A DNA stretch of 6,685 nt from Gammaproteobacteria bacterium (GTDB taxonomy: Bacteria > Pseudomonadota > Gammaproteobacteria > SURF-13). The stretch lies in assembly GCA_023487615.1 (NCBI GenBank), contig JAMDBH010000124.1, positions 1 to 6,685 on the forward strand, given 5' to 3'. Numbering within the stretch: position 1 is the first letter of the stretch; the number at the start of each line of letters is the position of its first letter. Below the pieces are notes generated by a model. It did not search any database and was not told the origin of the DNA. It saw only the letters and a list, made by a program, of their open reading frames with translations. Made by a program: the position numbers and the translations under genes. Positions 1 to 6,431 of the stretch are shown here, piece by piece.

Positions 1-100
1 AAATAACCAGGGATGGCTGCACTCAAGATTCATGACAGAAACCGCGAACGCCACACCAGCAATAGCACTGCAAAAATTTATTTCCTGAGAATCCGATACT
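1..100. other. unassigned left edge and yajQ leader
   Basis: No gene can be assigned here. On the + strand one frame stays open from base 2 to a TGA at 86-88 (28 codons) and could be the tail of a gene that starts outside the window, but its residues match no family I recognise. The bases just before yajQ have only a weak Shine-Dalgarno-like GAGA at 87-90, ten bases from the ATG. No clear sigma-70 promoter is visible, so yajQ may be read from further upstream. Confidence 0.3.
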
Positions 101-583
101 ATGCCATCCTTCGACATCGTCTCTGAAATCAACATGCATGAACTCACCAACGCGGTGGATCAGACCAACCGTGAGATCTCGACACGCTTTGATTTTAAAG
201 GCACCGGCGCCGAGGTCGAGCAGGCCAAAAATGTGCTCACCCTGCATGCCGACAACGAATTTCAAATAAAACAGATTATGGATATTTTGCGCGGCAAACT
301 GGTCAAACGCAGTATAGATCTGGAATGCCTTGAGGAAGGCAAGATCGAGGCGAGCGGCTCCAAGGCGCTGCAAAAAAATACCCTCCGGCAGGGGATTGAC
401 GCCGAAACGGCCAAAAAGATCAGCCGGTTAATCAAGGACAGCAAGCTCAAGGTACAGACTGCAATTCAGGGAGAGCAGGTGCGCGTCACCGGCAAAAAAA
501 GGGATGATCTGCAAGACGTCATCGCCCTGTTGCGCAACGCCAAGATTGGACTTCCGCTACAATATATTAACTTTCGTGATTAA
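101..583 (+). CDS. yajQ: YajQ family nucleotide-binding protein
   Basis: This 160-residue protein belongs to the YajQ (DUF520/UPF0234) family, small cytoplasmic proteins with two ferredoxin-like halves. Family members bind nucleotides, and a Xanthomonas homologue binds cyclic di-GMP and affects transcription factors. That role is known only for some members and is inferred here. The N-terminus MPSFDIVSEIN and the C-terminus PLQYINFRD are close to the family consensus, and the length matches the usual 160-163 residues. Other family-like stretches are STRFDFKGTGAEVE (about residues 27-40) and QKNTLRQGID (about 91-100). The ATG at 101 gives the canonical N-terminus, so no other start is likely. 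A dsbC-type gene follows 16 bases later on the same strand, suggesting one transcript. The gene looks intact. Confidence 0.95.
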   Translation: MPSFDIVSEINMHELTNAVDQTNREISTRFDFKGTGAEVEQAKNVLTLHADNEFQIKQIMDILRGKLVKRSIDLECLEEGKIEASGSKALQKNTLRQGIDAETAKKISRLIKDSKLKVQTAIQGEQVRVTGKKRDDLQDVIALLRNAKIGLPLQYINFRD

Positions 584-587
584 CAAC

Positions 588-593
588 GTGGAG
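588..593 (+). promoter_or_regulatory. ribosome binding site of the dsbC-type gene
   Basis: GTGGAG lies between the yajQ stop (581-583) and the ATG at 600, with six bases between the motif and the start codon. It decides the start: the frame is open back to an ATG at 504 inside yajQ, but only the 600 start has a ribosome binding site followed by a signal peptide. Confidence 0.65.
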
Positions 594-599
594 AAGCTT

Positions 600-1322
600 A
601 TGAGTAAATTACGTTTCATGGTGCTGGCCGCGTTGTTAAGCTTACCTGTTCTGGCGGTTGCCGAAGACAATGTTGACATCAACAAGCGGCTCGCCGAACT
701 GCTGCCCGACCAAAAACCGGACAGCATCGGTTTATCTCCCATCCCAGGTTATTTTGAAGTCACCTACGGCACGATGATTTTCTATATCTCGAAGGATGGC
801 CGCTATATGTTGCAGGGAGACGTAGTAGACCTGAACGCGGAAAAAAATCTCACCGAGGACAGGCGTGGTCAGGCTCGGCTCACGTTGTTAAGCGCGGTGC
901 CGGCGGACAACATGATCGTATTCGAACCGAAACAGGTCAAACACACCATTACCGTTTTTACGGATATTGACTGCGGTTTTTGCAGGAAGATGCACGGCGA
1001 GATCGCCCAATACAATCAACTGGGCATACAGGTGCGTTACCTGGCCTTTCCGCGCACCGGGATAGATTCGCCTTCTTACGACAAGGCCGTCTCGGTGTGG
1101 TGCGCCAAGGATCGTAATCAGGCCATGACCGACGCCAAGGCAGACAAGCCTGTCGAGGCGAAGACCTGCCCGAATCCCGTCAAGCAGGAATTTGAAATCG
1201 GTAAAAAGATCGGAGTGACCGGCACACCGACCCTGGTGCTTGGAGACGGCAGTTTAGTACCCGGTTACGTCCCGCCGGACCGGCTGCTTAAACTCCTTGA
1301 CGAACACCTTAGCAAAATCTGA
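600..1322 (+). CDS. dsbC: periplasmic thiol:disulfide interchange protein, DsbC type
   Basis: The product is a 240-residue exported thioredoxin-fold protein of the DsbC/DsbG type, which reshuffles wrong disulfides in periplasmic proteins and is kept reduced by DsbD. Residues 1-21 form a signal peptide with a probable A-V-A cleavage site before Glu22. Residues about 22-90 match the small dimerisation domain. The catalytic domain carries the CGFC active site at 125-128, preceded by FTDID as in the family (E. coli DsbC has CGYC). The cis-proline loop GVTGTP ends at Pro210. Cys168 and Cys190 are placed like the structural disulfide of E. coli DsbC. The length is close to the usual 236 or so. It is probably cotranscribed with yajQ and converges with the next gene 24 bases away; I see no strong terminator between them. 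DsbG is possible, but the CGFC motif and the spacing favour DsbC. Confidence 0.92.
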   Translation: MSKLRFMVLAALLSLPVLAVAEDNVDINKRLAELLPDQKPDSIGLSPIPGYFEVTYGTMIFYISKDGRYMLQGDVVDLNAEKNLTEDRRGQARLTLLSAVPADNMIVFEPKQVKHTITVFTDIDCGFCRKMHGEIAQYNQLGIQVRYLAFPRTGIDSPSYDKAVSVWCAKDRNQAMTDAKADKPVEAKTCPNPVKQEFEIGKKIGVTGTPTLVLGDGSLVPGYVPPDRLLKLLDEHLSKI

Positions 1323-1346
1323 GCTAACCGGCATTTCGGCAAATCA

Positions 1347-1703
1347 TCAACGCCCAGGGCCTTCGCCTTCCTCCCCTTCGGAGTCTTCACCCGGTTCCGG
1401 TTTATAGTCGAGACCCCCTTCGCGAAGCGGCTCCGCCCAATCCTTCCCCGTCATGTCGGTTTCAGAATAACCGAGGTCGTCGCGTTCGATATCGTCCATC
1501 GGCCCGGTCCAGTCCTCAGGCGGCTCAATGGGCTCGATGTCCATAACATGCCAACTATCTATATCTATTTCTTCTAAATCACCGTCAAAGTGCTGGAGCT
1601 CGACGGTTCCTTCATCCTCATCCACGGCCGTCACCTGAAATTTGTAACCTTTGTCGAGATGTTTGTACCACTGTGAAATGATAGGCGCTTGCTCTATAGG
1701 CAT
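1347..1703 (-). CDS. small, highly acidic conserved hypothetical protein (DUF6763-like)
   Basis: The function is unknown. The 118-residue product has no signal peptide and no membrane segment, so it should be cytoplasmic. It holds about 36 Asp/Glu against 8 Lys/Arg, giving a net charge near -28. Residues about 8-55 alternate short beta-like segments: a QWYKH start, GYKFQVTAVDEDEGTVELQ, then FDGDLEEIDIDSW. This pattern suggests a small SH3- or Tudor-like barrel, which is my inference. The rest is probably disordered: an IEPIEPPEDW stretch, a DDIERDDLGY stretch, and a Gly/Glu tail. I believe it belongs to the gammaproteobacterial DUF6763 family, from memory of similar sequences. The ATG at 1703 has a GGGAG ribosome site seven bases upstream. 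It is divergent from der and convergent with the dsbC-type gene. Composition does not suggest recent transfer. Confidence 0.8.
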   Translation of the reverse strand: MPIEQAPIISQWYKHLDKGYKFQVTAVDEDEGTVELQHFDGDLEEIDIDSWHVMDIEPIEPPEDWTGPMDDIERDDLGYSETDMTGKDWAEPLREGGLDYKPEPGEDSEGEEGEGPGR

Positions 1704-1710
1704 GATTGAT

Positions 1711-1715
1711 CTCCC
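1711..1715 (-). promoter_or_regulatory. ribosome binding site of the acidic-protein gene
   Basis: On the minus strand GGGAG sits seven bases before the ATG at 1703-1701. It is the clearest Shine-Dalgarno sequence in the window and fixes the start of the 118-residue protein. Confidence 0.65.
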
Positions 1716-1754
1716 GGTATGACTTCAGTCTCCATTTGCTTAGAAGCAGTATTT

Positions 1755-1783
1755 AGTATATCAATATCCCAGCCCACTCGAAA
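1755..1783 (-). promoter_or_regulatory. candidate sigma-70 promoter for the acidic-protein gene
   Basis: Read on the minus strand, an extended -10 element TGATATACT occupies 1763-1755. A weak -35 (TTTCGA, 1783-1778) lies 17 bases upstream. Transcription would start about 40 bases before the ATG at 1703. The same AT-rich patch in the 103-base divergent spacer could also serve der: on the + strand TTGCTT (1737-1742) and TATCAA (1759-1764) are 16 bases apart, but that match is poor. This is a by-eye consensus match only. Confidence 0.35.
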
Positions 1784-1806
1784 TCCCACTGATAAAGTAA
1801 CATACT

Positions 1807-3198
1807 ATGAAACCCGTCATCGCTTTGGTCGGCCGGCCTAACGTCGGTAAGTCCACTTTGTTCAATCGCCTCACGCGTTCGCGCGAGGCGTTGGTGGCTG
1901 ATTTTCCCGGTCTCACCCGCGATCGTCAGTACGGCAGCGCCGAACTCGAAGGCCGCTCATGTCTGGTGATAGACACGGGCGGTTTGGGTGAGACAAAAGA
2001 GGGGCTGGAGGCATTGGTTGTTCAGCAATCGTTGCTTGCGGTGCGCGAGGCGGATGCTACGCTGTTTCTGGTAGACGGCCGCACAGGCATGACTGCGGAA
2101 GATGAGTCATTGGCCGCGAAGTTGCGCCGTTTGGGCCGGCCGATTTTTTTGGTGGTGAATAAAACCGAAGGGCTCAACACTGCTCTGGCCGGAGCGGAAT
2201 TTCACCGCCTGGGTTTGGGTGATCCTCATGCCATATCCGCCGCGCACGGCGAAGGCGTGACGGAACTCATGAATGCGGTGCTGGCTACACCCGGCCTGCC
2301 GCAGCCTGATGAAGTCGAAGAAGAAGCGCCTCCGGGAATCAAGGTCGCTGTCGTCGGCCGTCCCAACGTGGGTAAGTCCACACTGATAAATCGGATGCTG
2401 GGCGAAGAGCGCGTATTGGCCTTTGATCAGCCGGGCACCACGCGCGACAGCATTTATGTTCCCTTTGAGCGTAAGGGGGAGCACTACACGCTGATTGATA
2501 CCGCAGGCGTGCGGCGGCGCGGTAAGGTCATCGAAGCGGTAGAAAAATTCAGCGTGATTAAAACGCTGCAGGCGATTGCGGATGCACACGTGGTGATTCT
2601 GGTGCTGGATGCCCAACAAGGCATTACCGATCAAGACGCAAGTTTACTGGGCTTTGTGTGGGAAGAAGGGAGGGCGCTGGTGCTCGCTGTCAATAAATGG
2701 GATGGACTGGACCTTGAACAACGCAGCCGCGTGAAGCAGGAACTGGATCGCAAATTGTCGTTCTTGGATTTTGCCAAGATCCATTTTATTTCTGCGTTGC
2801 GCGGCACGGGCGTGGCGAATTTGTTCGGTTCGGTGGACAGGGCCTATATCTCGGCCAGTAAAAAACTTTCTACCCCGCAACTCTCTCGTATTTTGGAAAA
2901 GGTGGTGGCTGCCCATCCGCCGCCGCTGGTGCGTGGACGGCGCATCAAGCTGCGTTACGCGCACCAAGGGGGTCACAATCCGCCGTTGGTGGTCATCCAC
3001 GGGAATCAAACAGAAGATGTGCCGGATTCCTACCGGCGCTATCTCGCCAACAGCTTGCGTGATGCGCTTGGGTTGGAAGGCACGCCGGTGAGGGTTGAGT
3101 TCAAGTCAAGCGAGAATCCGTATAAAGGACGTAAGAATGTTCTTACGGAACGTCAGCGTACAAAACGCAAACGGCTGATGAGGCACGCGAAGAGCTAA
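1807..3198 (+). CDS. der: ribosome-assembly GTPase Der (EngA)
   Basis: Der is an essential tandem GTPase that helps the 50S ribosomal subunit mature. This 463-residue protein has the full plan. GTPase domain 1 has a P-loop GRPNVGKST at 9-17, DTGG at 56-59 and NKTE at 118-121. A short acidic linker follows at about 166-177. GTPase domain 2 has a P-loop at 184-192, GTTRD at 210-214, DTAG at 231-234 and NKWD at 296-299. A C-terminal KH-like RNA-contacting domain starts at about 355, and the tail is strongly basic (about 440-463). In domain 1 the usual NKxD base-recognition motif ends in Glu, a variant I recall in other Der proteins. It is somewhat shorter than E. coli Der (490). No strong ribosome site precedes the ATG. 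The hisS-bamB genes that often precede der are absent; der stands alone, divergent from the acidic-protein gene and convergent with mlaA. Confidence 0.98.
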   Translation: MKPVIALVGRPNVGKSTLFNRLTRSREALVADFPGLTRDRQYGSAELEGRSCLVIDTGGLGETKEGLEALVVQQSLLAVREADATLFLVDGRTGMTAEDESLAAKLRRLGRPIFLVVNKTEGLNTALAGAEFHRLGLGDPHAISAAHGEGVTELMNAVLATPGLPQPDEVEEEAPPGIKVAVVGRPNVGKSTLINRMLGEERVLAFDQPGTTRDSIYVPFERKGEHYTLIDTAGVRRRGKVIEAVEKFSVIKTLQAIADAHVVILVLDAQQGITDQDASLLGFVWEEGRALVLAVNKWDGLDLEQRSRVKQELDRKLSFLDFAKIHFISALRGTGVANLFGSVDRAYISASKKLSTPQLSRILEKVVAAHPPPLVRGRRIKLRYAHQGGHNPPLVVIHGNQTEDVPDSYRRYLANSLRDALGLEGTPVRVEFKSSENPYKGRKNVLTERQRTKRKRLMRHAKS

Positions 3199-3231
3199 CG
3201 ATTCGTTATAAATAGCTTTCAATAAAACTAC

Positions 3232-3301
3232 ATTTACCGCAGAGGACGCAGAGGTACACGCTCACCCTGTTTGATTTTTCTCTGCGCCCTCCGTGGTGAA
3301 T
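3232..3301. repeat. long imperfect palindrome, probable dispersed intergenic repeat
   Basis: Two 22-base arms (3232-3253 and 3280-3301) are inverted copies around a 26-base loop. In the inner 18 positions, 15 pair perfectly, one is a G-U type pair and two are A-C mismatches. The left arm core reads ACCGCAGAGGACGCAGAG. I recall this CGCAGAG-rich style of palindrome from intergenic spacers of many bacterial genomes, but cannot confirm that here. It fills the spacer between the convergent der and mlaA genes and could fold in RNA from either strand. Neither strand has a T-run right after the stem, so it is not a classic intrinsic terminator. GTTATAAA occurs as a direct repeat on both sides (3205-3212 and 3307-3314). 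The rest of the 3199-3338 spacer holds only a small hairpin (CGTTT/AAACG, 3302-3316). Confidence 0.7.
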
Positions 3302-3338
3302 CGTTTGTTATAAACGGCGTTGTGGAGAGCCTAAGATG

Positions 3339-4103
3339 CTATTTCTTGGGTGCCATGTCAGCGGGGGGTTCTTCTTCAAAGAATTCATCCGCTGGCGCGC
3401 CGCCGTTATCTCTAATCAGATTCGCACGCCGCTGACGATAGGCCTCGCGGGCGAAGCCGTAGGGATCGAACGCTGCGGCCTCATCAAAGACGCGTCCAGC
3501 GCCGAGCAGACGCGAGCGCGTATCTATAGCTCTTCCTCCTCGGGCGACGTTGCGTTGACTCATGTCGCTGTGGTAATTCAAACAGTCCATCTGGTAATCG
3601 GCCGCCAGCCCCACCGAGTCACGCAAGTTGCTCGGCCCAAGGAACGGCAGCACGATATAAACACCCTCGCCGAAACCCCATACCCCTAAGGTCTGTCCGA
3701 AGTCCTCGTTATGTGCCGGCATGCCCGCGGGTGTGGCTACATCCAGAAAACCCAGGAGGCCGAAAGTGGAGTTCGTGATGAAGCGGCTCGTATCATCCAA
3801 TCCCTGGGTGACTTTTCCTTGCAGCATGTCATTCACTATCACGATGGGATAAGCGAGATTACCGAAGAAATTCGCCACGCCTGTCCTGACGAATTCCGGA
3901 ATGGCGTCGCGGTATACGGTGGCAAGAGGTTTGACAACCGCCTTGTCTACATTTTCATTGAAAGTGTATATCCCCCGATTGATGCCCTCCAAGGGGTCGC
4001 GGTCTTCCTCGCTGCTTTGTAGCGTCGCGCAGCCCGATAACAGCCCAAGCGTAACGGCCAAAACAGCGTTCAGGCTGCACCAAGATGAATAATTGCCGGT
4101 CAT
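3339..4103 (-). CDS. mlaA: outer-membrane lipoprotein MlaA (VacJ)
   Basis: MlaA sits in the outer membrane with porins. It removes mislocalised phospholipids from the outer leaflet and passes them to periplasmic MlaC for return to the inner membrane by MlaFEDB. The 254-residue product has a lipoprotein signal with lipobox LSGC at 22-25. Ala at +2 after the lipidated Cys25 predicts sorting to the outer membrane. The family start DPLEGINR is at 36-43, followed by family-like stretches such as FFGNLAYPIVIVNDMLQGK and TFGLLGFLDVATPAG. The C-terminal tail is acidic and Pro-rich (FFEEEPPAD), typical low-complexity variation. No mlaBCDEF genes are in the window; MlaA is often encoded apart from them. 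It lies 90 bases downstream of the M23 gene on the same strand and may share its transcript or use its own promoter. The ribosome site is weak (AAGAA). Confidence 0.95.
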   Translation of the reverse strand: MTGNYSSWCSLNAVLAVTLGLLSGCATLQSSEEDRDPLEGINRGIYTFNENVDKAVVKPLATVYRDAIPEFVRTGVANFFGNLAYPIVIVNDMLQGKVTQGLDDTSRFITNSTFGLLGFLDVATPAGMPAHNEDFGQTLGVWGFGEGVYIVLPFLGPSNLRDSVGLAADYQMDCLNYHSDMSQRNVARGGRAIDTRSRLLGAGRVFDEAAAFDPYGFAREAYRQRRANLIRDNGGAPADEFFEEEPPADMAPKK

Positions 4104-4135
4104 GAATTTCTTGTTCTTTAATTATCAATAACGTG

Positions 4136-4165
4136 ATTATTATTGCATAAACTAGAGGCAAACAA
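4136..4165 (-). promoter_or_regulatory. possible mlaA promoter
   Basis: In the AT-rich spacer before mlaA, the minus strand has TTGTTT (4165-4160), an 18-base gap, then AATAAT (4141-4136), which differs from the -10 consensus at one base. The -35 is weak, and a second AT-rich -10-like GATAAT lies nearer the gene without a good -35. No terminator is evident after the M23 gene, so mlaA could also be cotranscribed with it. Confidence 0.25.
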
Positions 4166-4193
4166 CATGCCAGAACGGTTCATGTAGCGGGGT

Positions 4194-5039
4194 CTACTGG
4201 CCAGACACTTCGCCGTAGCCTTGCAAGAATAATGCAGGATTCACCGATACCTGATTCAGGGACACCCCCCAGTGCAGATGCGGTCCGGTGGCGCGGCCGG
4301 TCATGCCTACCTTGCCGATGCGGTCGCCACGTTCAAGGGCCTGGCCAGGCTGAACCTGAATCTGGTCGAGATGGCAGTATAGCGTGATCAGGCCTTGGCC
4401 GTGGTCCACAAAAACGCTGTTACCGGTAAAAAAATAATCGCCGGTCATGATAACGGTTCCCGGCGCCGGAGATAACACGGGGGCGCCGCTATCGGCGGAG
4501 ATGTCCATCCCGCTATGAGGTTTGCGCGCCTGGCCATTGAAAATGCGGCGCATGCCGAAGCTGTTGCTGGGCCGGCCGTCACCCACCGGCAACGAGAAGC
4601 CGGCCGGGATTTCGCCGGCGTCGCTCCAGGTGGCCAGCGCAGCGGCTATCTTTTTATTCTCCTGCTCGATGCGCGCCAGGTCTTCCGGGCTGGGTTCCAC
4701 CTTGCGCCGGTCCGTTATGGTGAGACGCTGGGTCGCGTACTGTTTATCCTTGACGGTGAAGGGGATCCTGCGGGTCTTTTTGGCCGCTGCGACCTCCAGA
4801 TGATGGATGCCAGGCTGTGCATCCAAAGGGATGCCGACGACCGCCTGCCAGCGCCCTTCGGTGCGTAGCACCATGACCCGTTTCTGATCGTAGCGGACGA
4901 GGGGAGGGGCCTGACTCTTGGTTGCAAGGGGTATGACTGCCACGCCACCCGGCACAGGGCTGGTTTGCGGCAGCGTATCCGCGTGGCTTATTCTTATAAA
5001 ACATATAGCAAAAACAATAAGTAATAATCTATTTTTCAT
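4194..5039 (-). CDS. exported M23 (LytM-type) metallopeptidase
   Basis: This is a 281-residue periplasmic zinc peptidase of family M23, which cuts peptide cross-links of peptidoglycan. Residues 1-20 are a signal peptide with a probable S-H-A cleavage site before Asp21. Residues about 30-100 form a beta-rich domain (PPLVRYDQKRVMVLRTEGRW, then VVGIPLDAQPGIHHLEV), like the N-terminal domain of one M23 subgroup. A charged helical linker follows at about 115-135. The catalytic domain holds HSGMD (His175, Asp179), His223 in YCHLD, and HLH (His254, His256). By LytM comparison, His175, Asp179 and His256 bind zinc while His223 and His254 are catalytic. All are present, so it should be active. The frame runs upstream to 5162 inside xseA, but the 5039 start gives the signal peptide. 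That start overlaps the xseA stop by 11 bases and lacks a ribosome site, suggesting translational coupling. Confidence 0.9.
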   Translation of the reverse strand: MKNRLLLIVFAICFIRISHADTLPQTSPVPGGVAVIPLATKSQAPPLVRYDQKRVMVLRTEGRWQAVVGIPLDAQPGIHHLEVAAAKKTRRIPFTVKDKQYATQRLTITDRRKVEPSPEDLARIEQENKKIAAALATWSDAGEIPAGFSLPVGDGRPSNSFGMRRIFNGQARKPHSGMDISADSGAPVLSPAPGTVIMTGDYFFTGNSVFVDHGQGLITLYCHLDQIQVQPGQALERGDRIGKVGMTGRATGPHLHWGVSLNQVSVNPALFLQGYGEVSGQ

Positions 5040-6387
5040 GTGTTTTATCAACACTGCACAGAAGACTTCCCTGCGCCAATCTTGCTTCAATGTGATCGCC
5101 GACAGCGACATCCCTGGCCGTACGCACCAAGCGGCCATCGGGCTGGCGTTTAATAATGGCATAGCCGCGGCCGAGGGTCGCCAGGGGGCTTACGGCATCC
5201 AGAGCTCGCGTGACGGAGGTCAGTTGCCCGCGCCGCCGTTCCACAAGGAGGCTGAGCGAGGCACGCAGACGTTGGCTCAGGTGATCACAGGCAAGATGAG
5301 CCTGGATGAGACGCTGCATGGGACTATGGCGTTGCAGGTGTGCCTTAAGCTCCGCCAAACGCGAAGCGGCATGCCGATAGAACACCCGCCGGGCGTGTTG
5401 CAGACGCTGCTCCAGCTCGTCCAAACGCTGTGCCTGTCTGAACAGCAGTTGTCGAGGGTGTTGCACCCGCTGCGCCAGTCCATGCAGGGCTTGGTGGTGA
5501 TACTTGATCTGGGTCTGCATCAGTGTGGCCAGCCGCCGTTGGTAACGGACAAACTGTTGTATCCATTCCGTTGCGTCCGGGCTGACCAGCTCGGCAGCGG
5601 CGGTCGGTGTGGCGGCGCGCTGATCGGCGGTAAAGTCTGCTATGGTGATGTCGGTCTCATGACCTATCCCCGCCACGATGGGGATGGCGCTGTCGTACAC
5701 GGCCCGTGCTACGGCCTCTTCGTTAAATGCCCAGAGGTCTTCCAGAGAACCGCCGCCGCGCGCCACAATGAGCACATCACAGTCCGCCCTCTCCGAAGCG
5801 AGGCGGATCGCCCGTGCGATCATATCCGCCGCGCCGGCGCCTTGTACGGGAACCGGATAGATCAAAACAGGGATGGCGGGAAAACGGCGGCGCAGCGTCG
5901 TTAAGATGTCGCGGATCGCCGCCCCGGTGGGCGAGGTAATGACACCGATACGCCGCGGCAAACGGGGCAGGGGGCGTTTATGCGCGGCATCGAACAGGCC
6001 TTGCGCGGCCAGACGCTGTTTGAGCAACTCAAAGGCGCGCCGCAGCGCACCATCGCCCGCCTGCTCCATGTCCTCGACGATAAGCTGAAACTCACCCCGG
6101 CCCTCATACAGGCTTACCCGCGCCCGCACCAGCACCTGCATGCCATTGTCCGGGATAAAACCCAGATTCCGATTGCGCAGGCGAAACATGGCGCAGCGCA
6201 CCTGGGCCTGCTCATCCTTGAGGGCAAAATACAGATGACCGGAGGAGGGGCGGGCAAGGTTGGAAACCTCACCCTCAACCCAGAGCAGCGGGAAATGGCC
6301 CTCGAGTAAGGTCCGCACCTCCAGATTGAGACGGGAGACGCTGTAGACCTCCCGTTCGGGGTCGGGCTTAAATAGGAGTTCAGACAT
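5029..6387 (-). CDS. xseA: exodeoxyribonuclease VII large subunit
   Basis: XseA is the catalytic large subunit of exonuclease VII, which degrades single-stranded DNA from both ends and acts with several small XseB subunits in the cytoplasm. The 452-residue protein has the N-terminal OB fold (LLWVEGEVSNLARPSSGHLY, about 34-53). The catalytic core has GVITSPTGAAIRDI (148-161), ARGGGSLEDLWAFNEE (209-224) and GHETDITIADFTADQRAATP (242-261). Asp160, Arg210, His243 and Asp246 line up at a constant offset of five with E. coli Asp155, Arg205, His238 and Asp241. A long Gln/Arg/Leu-rich coiled-coil region (about 275-385) and a C-terminal segment with GRGYAI complete the usual plan. Length is normal (E. 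coli 456). xseB is not in the window. The start ATG at 6387 gives the standard N-terminus but has no clear ribosome site; the upstream region is a gene relic. Confidence 0.97.
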   Translation of the reverse strand: MSELLFKPDPEREVYSVSRLNLEVRTLLEGHFPLLWVEGEVSNLARPSSGHLYFALKDEQAQVRCAMFRLRNRNLGFIPDNGMQVLVRARVSLYEGRGEFQLIVEDMEQAGDGALRRAFELLKQRLAAQGLFDAAHKRPLPRLPRRIGVITSPTGAAIRDILTTLRRRFPAIPVLIYPVPVQGAGAADMIARAIRLASERADCDVLIVARGGGSLEDLWAFNEEAVARAVYDSAIPIVAGIGHETDITIADFTADQRAATPTAAAELVSPDATEWIQQFVRYQRRLATLMQTQIKYHHQALHGLAQRVQHPRQLLFRQAQRLDELEQRLQHARRVFYRHAASRLAELKAHLQRHSPMQRLIQAHLACDHLSQRLRASLSLLVERRRGQLTSVTRALDAVSPLATLGRGYAIIKRQPDGRLVRTARDVAVGDHIEARLAQGSLLCSVDKTHEK

Positions 6388-6431
6388 GCTGCGATGATAA
6401 TCCAGACCGCGGCAGGCAGCCAGAGACGTCG
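6388..6431 (-). other. xseA leader, no clear signal
   Basis: These 44 bases separate the last recognisable relic codons from the xseA start. No Shine-Dalgarno sequence lies at a normal distance from the ATG. One minus-strand frame reads as a hydrophobic run (WLPAAVWIIIAA) that enters the xseA start out of frame. It might be a further scrap of the decayed membrane protein, but this is too short to decide. Confidence 0.25.

Noticed and set aside
504..599. Upstream extension of the dsbC-type frame into yajQ
   Set aside because: It would put 32 residues before a clear signal peptide. The 600 start has a ribosome site and gives the usual DsbC length.
1323..1346. Possible terminator between the convergent dsbC-type and acidic-protein genes
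   Set aside because: Only a three-base stem (CCG/CGG) can form and there is no T-run.
2107..3009. Two minus-strand open frames (2107-2634 and 2644-3009) opposite der
   Set aside because: Der is intact on the other strand with all GTPase motifs; the antisense translations are His/Arg/Gln-rich with no recognisable domain.
3302..3316. Small hairpin CGTTT/AAACG after the palindrome as an mlaA or der terminator
   Set aside because: The stem is five AT-rich pairs and no T-run follows on either strand.
3336..3689. A 117-codon + strand frame opposite the 3' part of mlaA
   Set aside because: It is antisense to conserved MlaA sequence and shows no family features.
3955..4161. A 68-codon minus-strand frame overlapping the start of mlaA
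   Set aside because: It mostly overlaps mlaA in another frame, has no recognisable domain, and would conflict with a clear lipoprotein signal.
4166..4200. GCCAG/CTGGC inverted repeat after the M23 stop as a terminator
   Set aside because: A five-base stem with a loop of more than 20 bases and no clean T-run is not convincing.
5040..5162. Upstream extension of the M23 peptidase frame into xseA
   Set aside because: The added 41 residues are an out-of-frame reading of xseA and would hide the signal peptide that begins at 5039.
4918..5904. A 328-codon open frame on the + strand opposite xseA and the start of the M23 gene
   Set aside because: It is antisense to well-supported genes with intact motifs and its product matches no family. 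Long antisense frames are common opposite GC-rich coding sequence.
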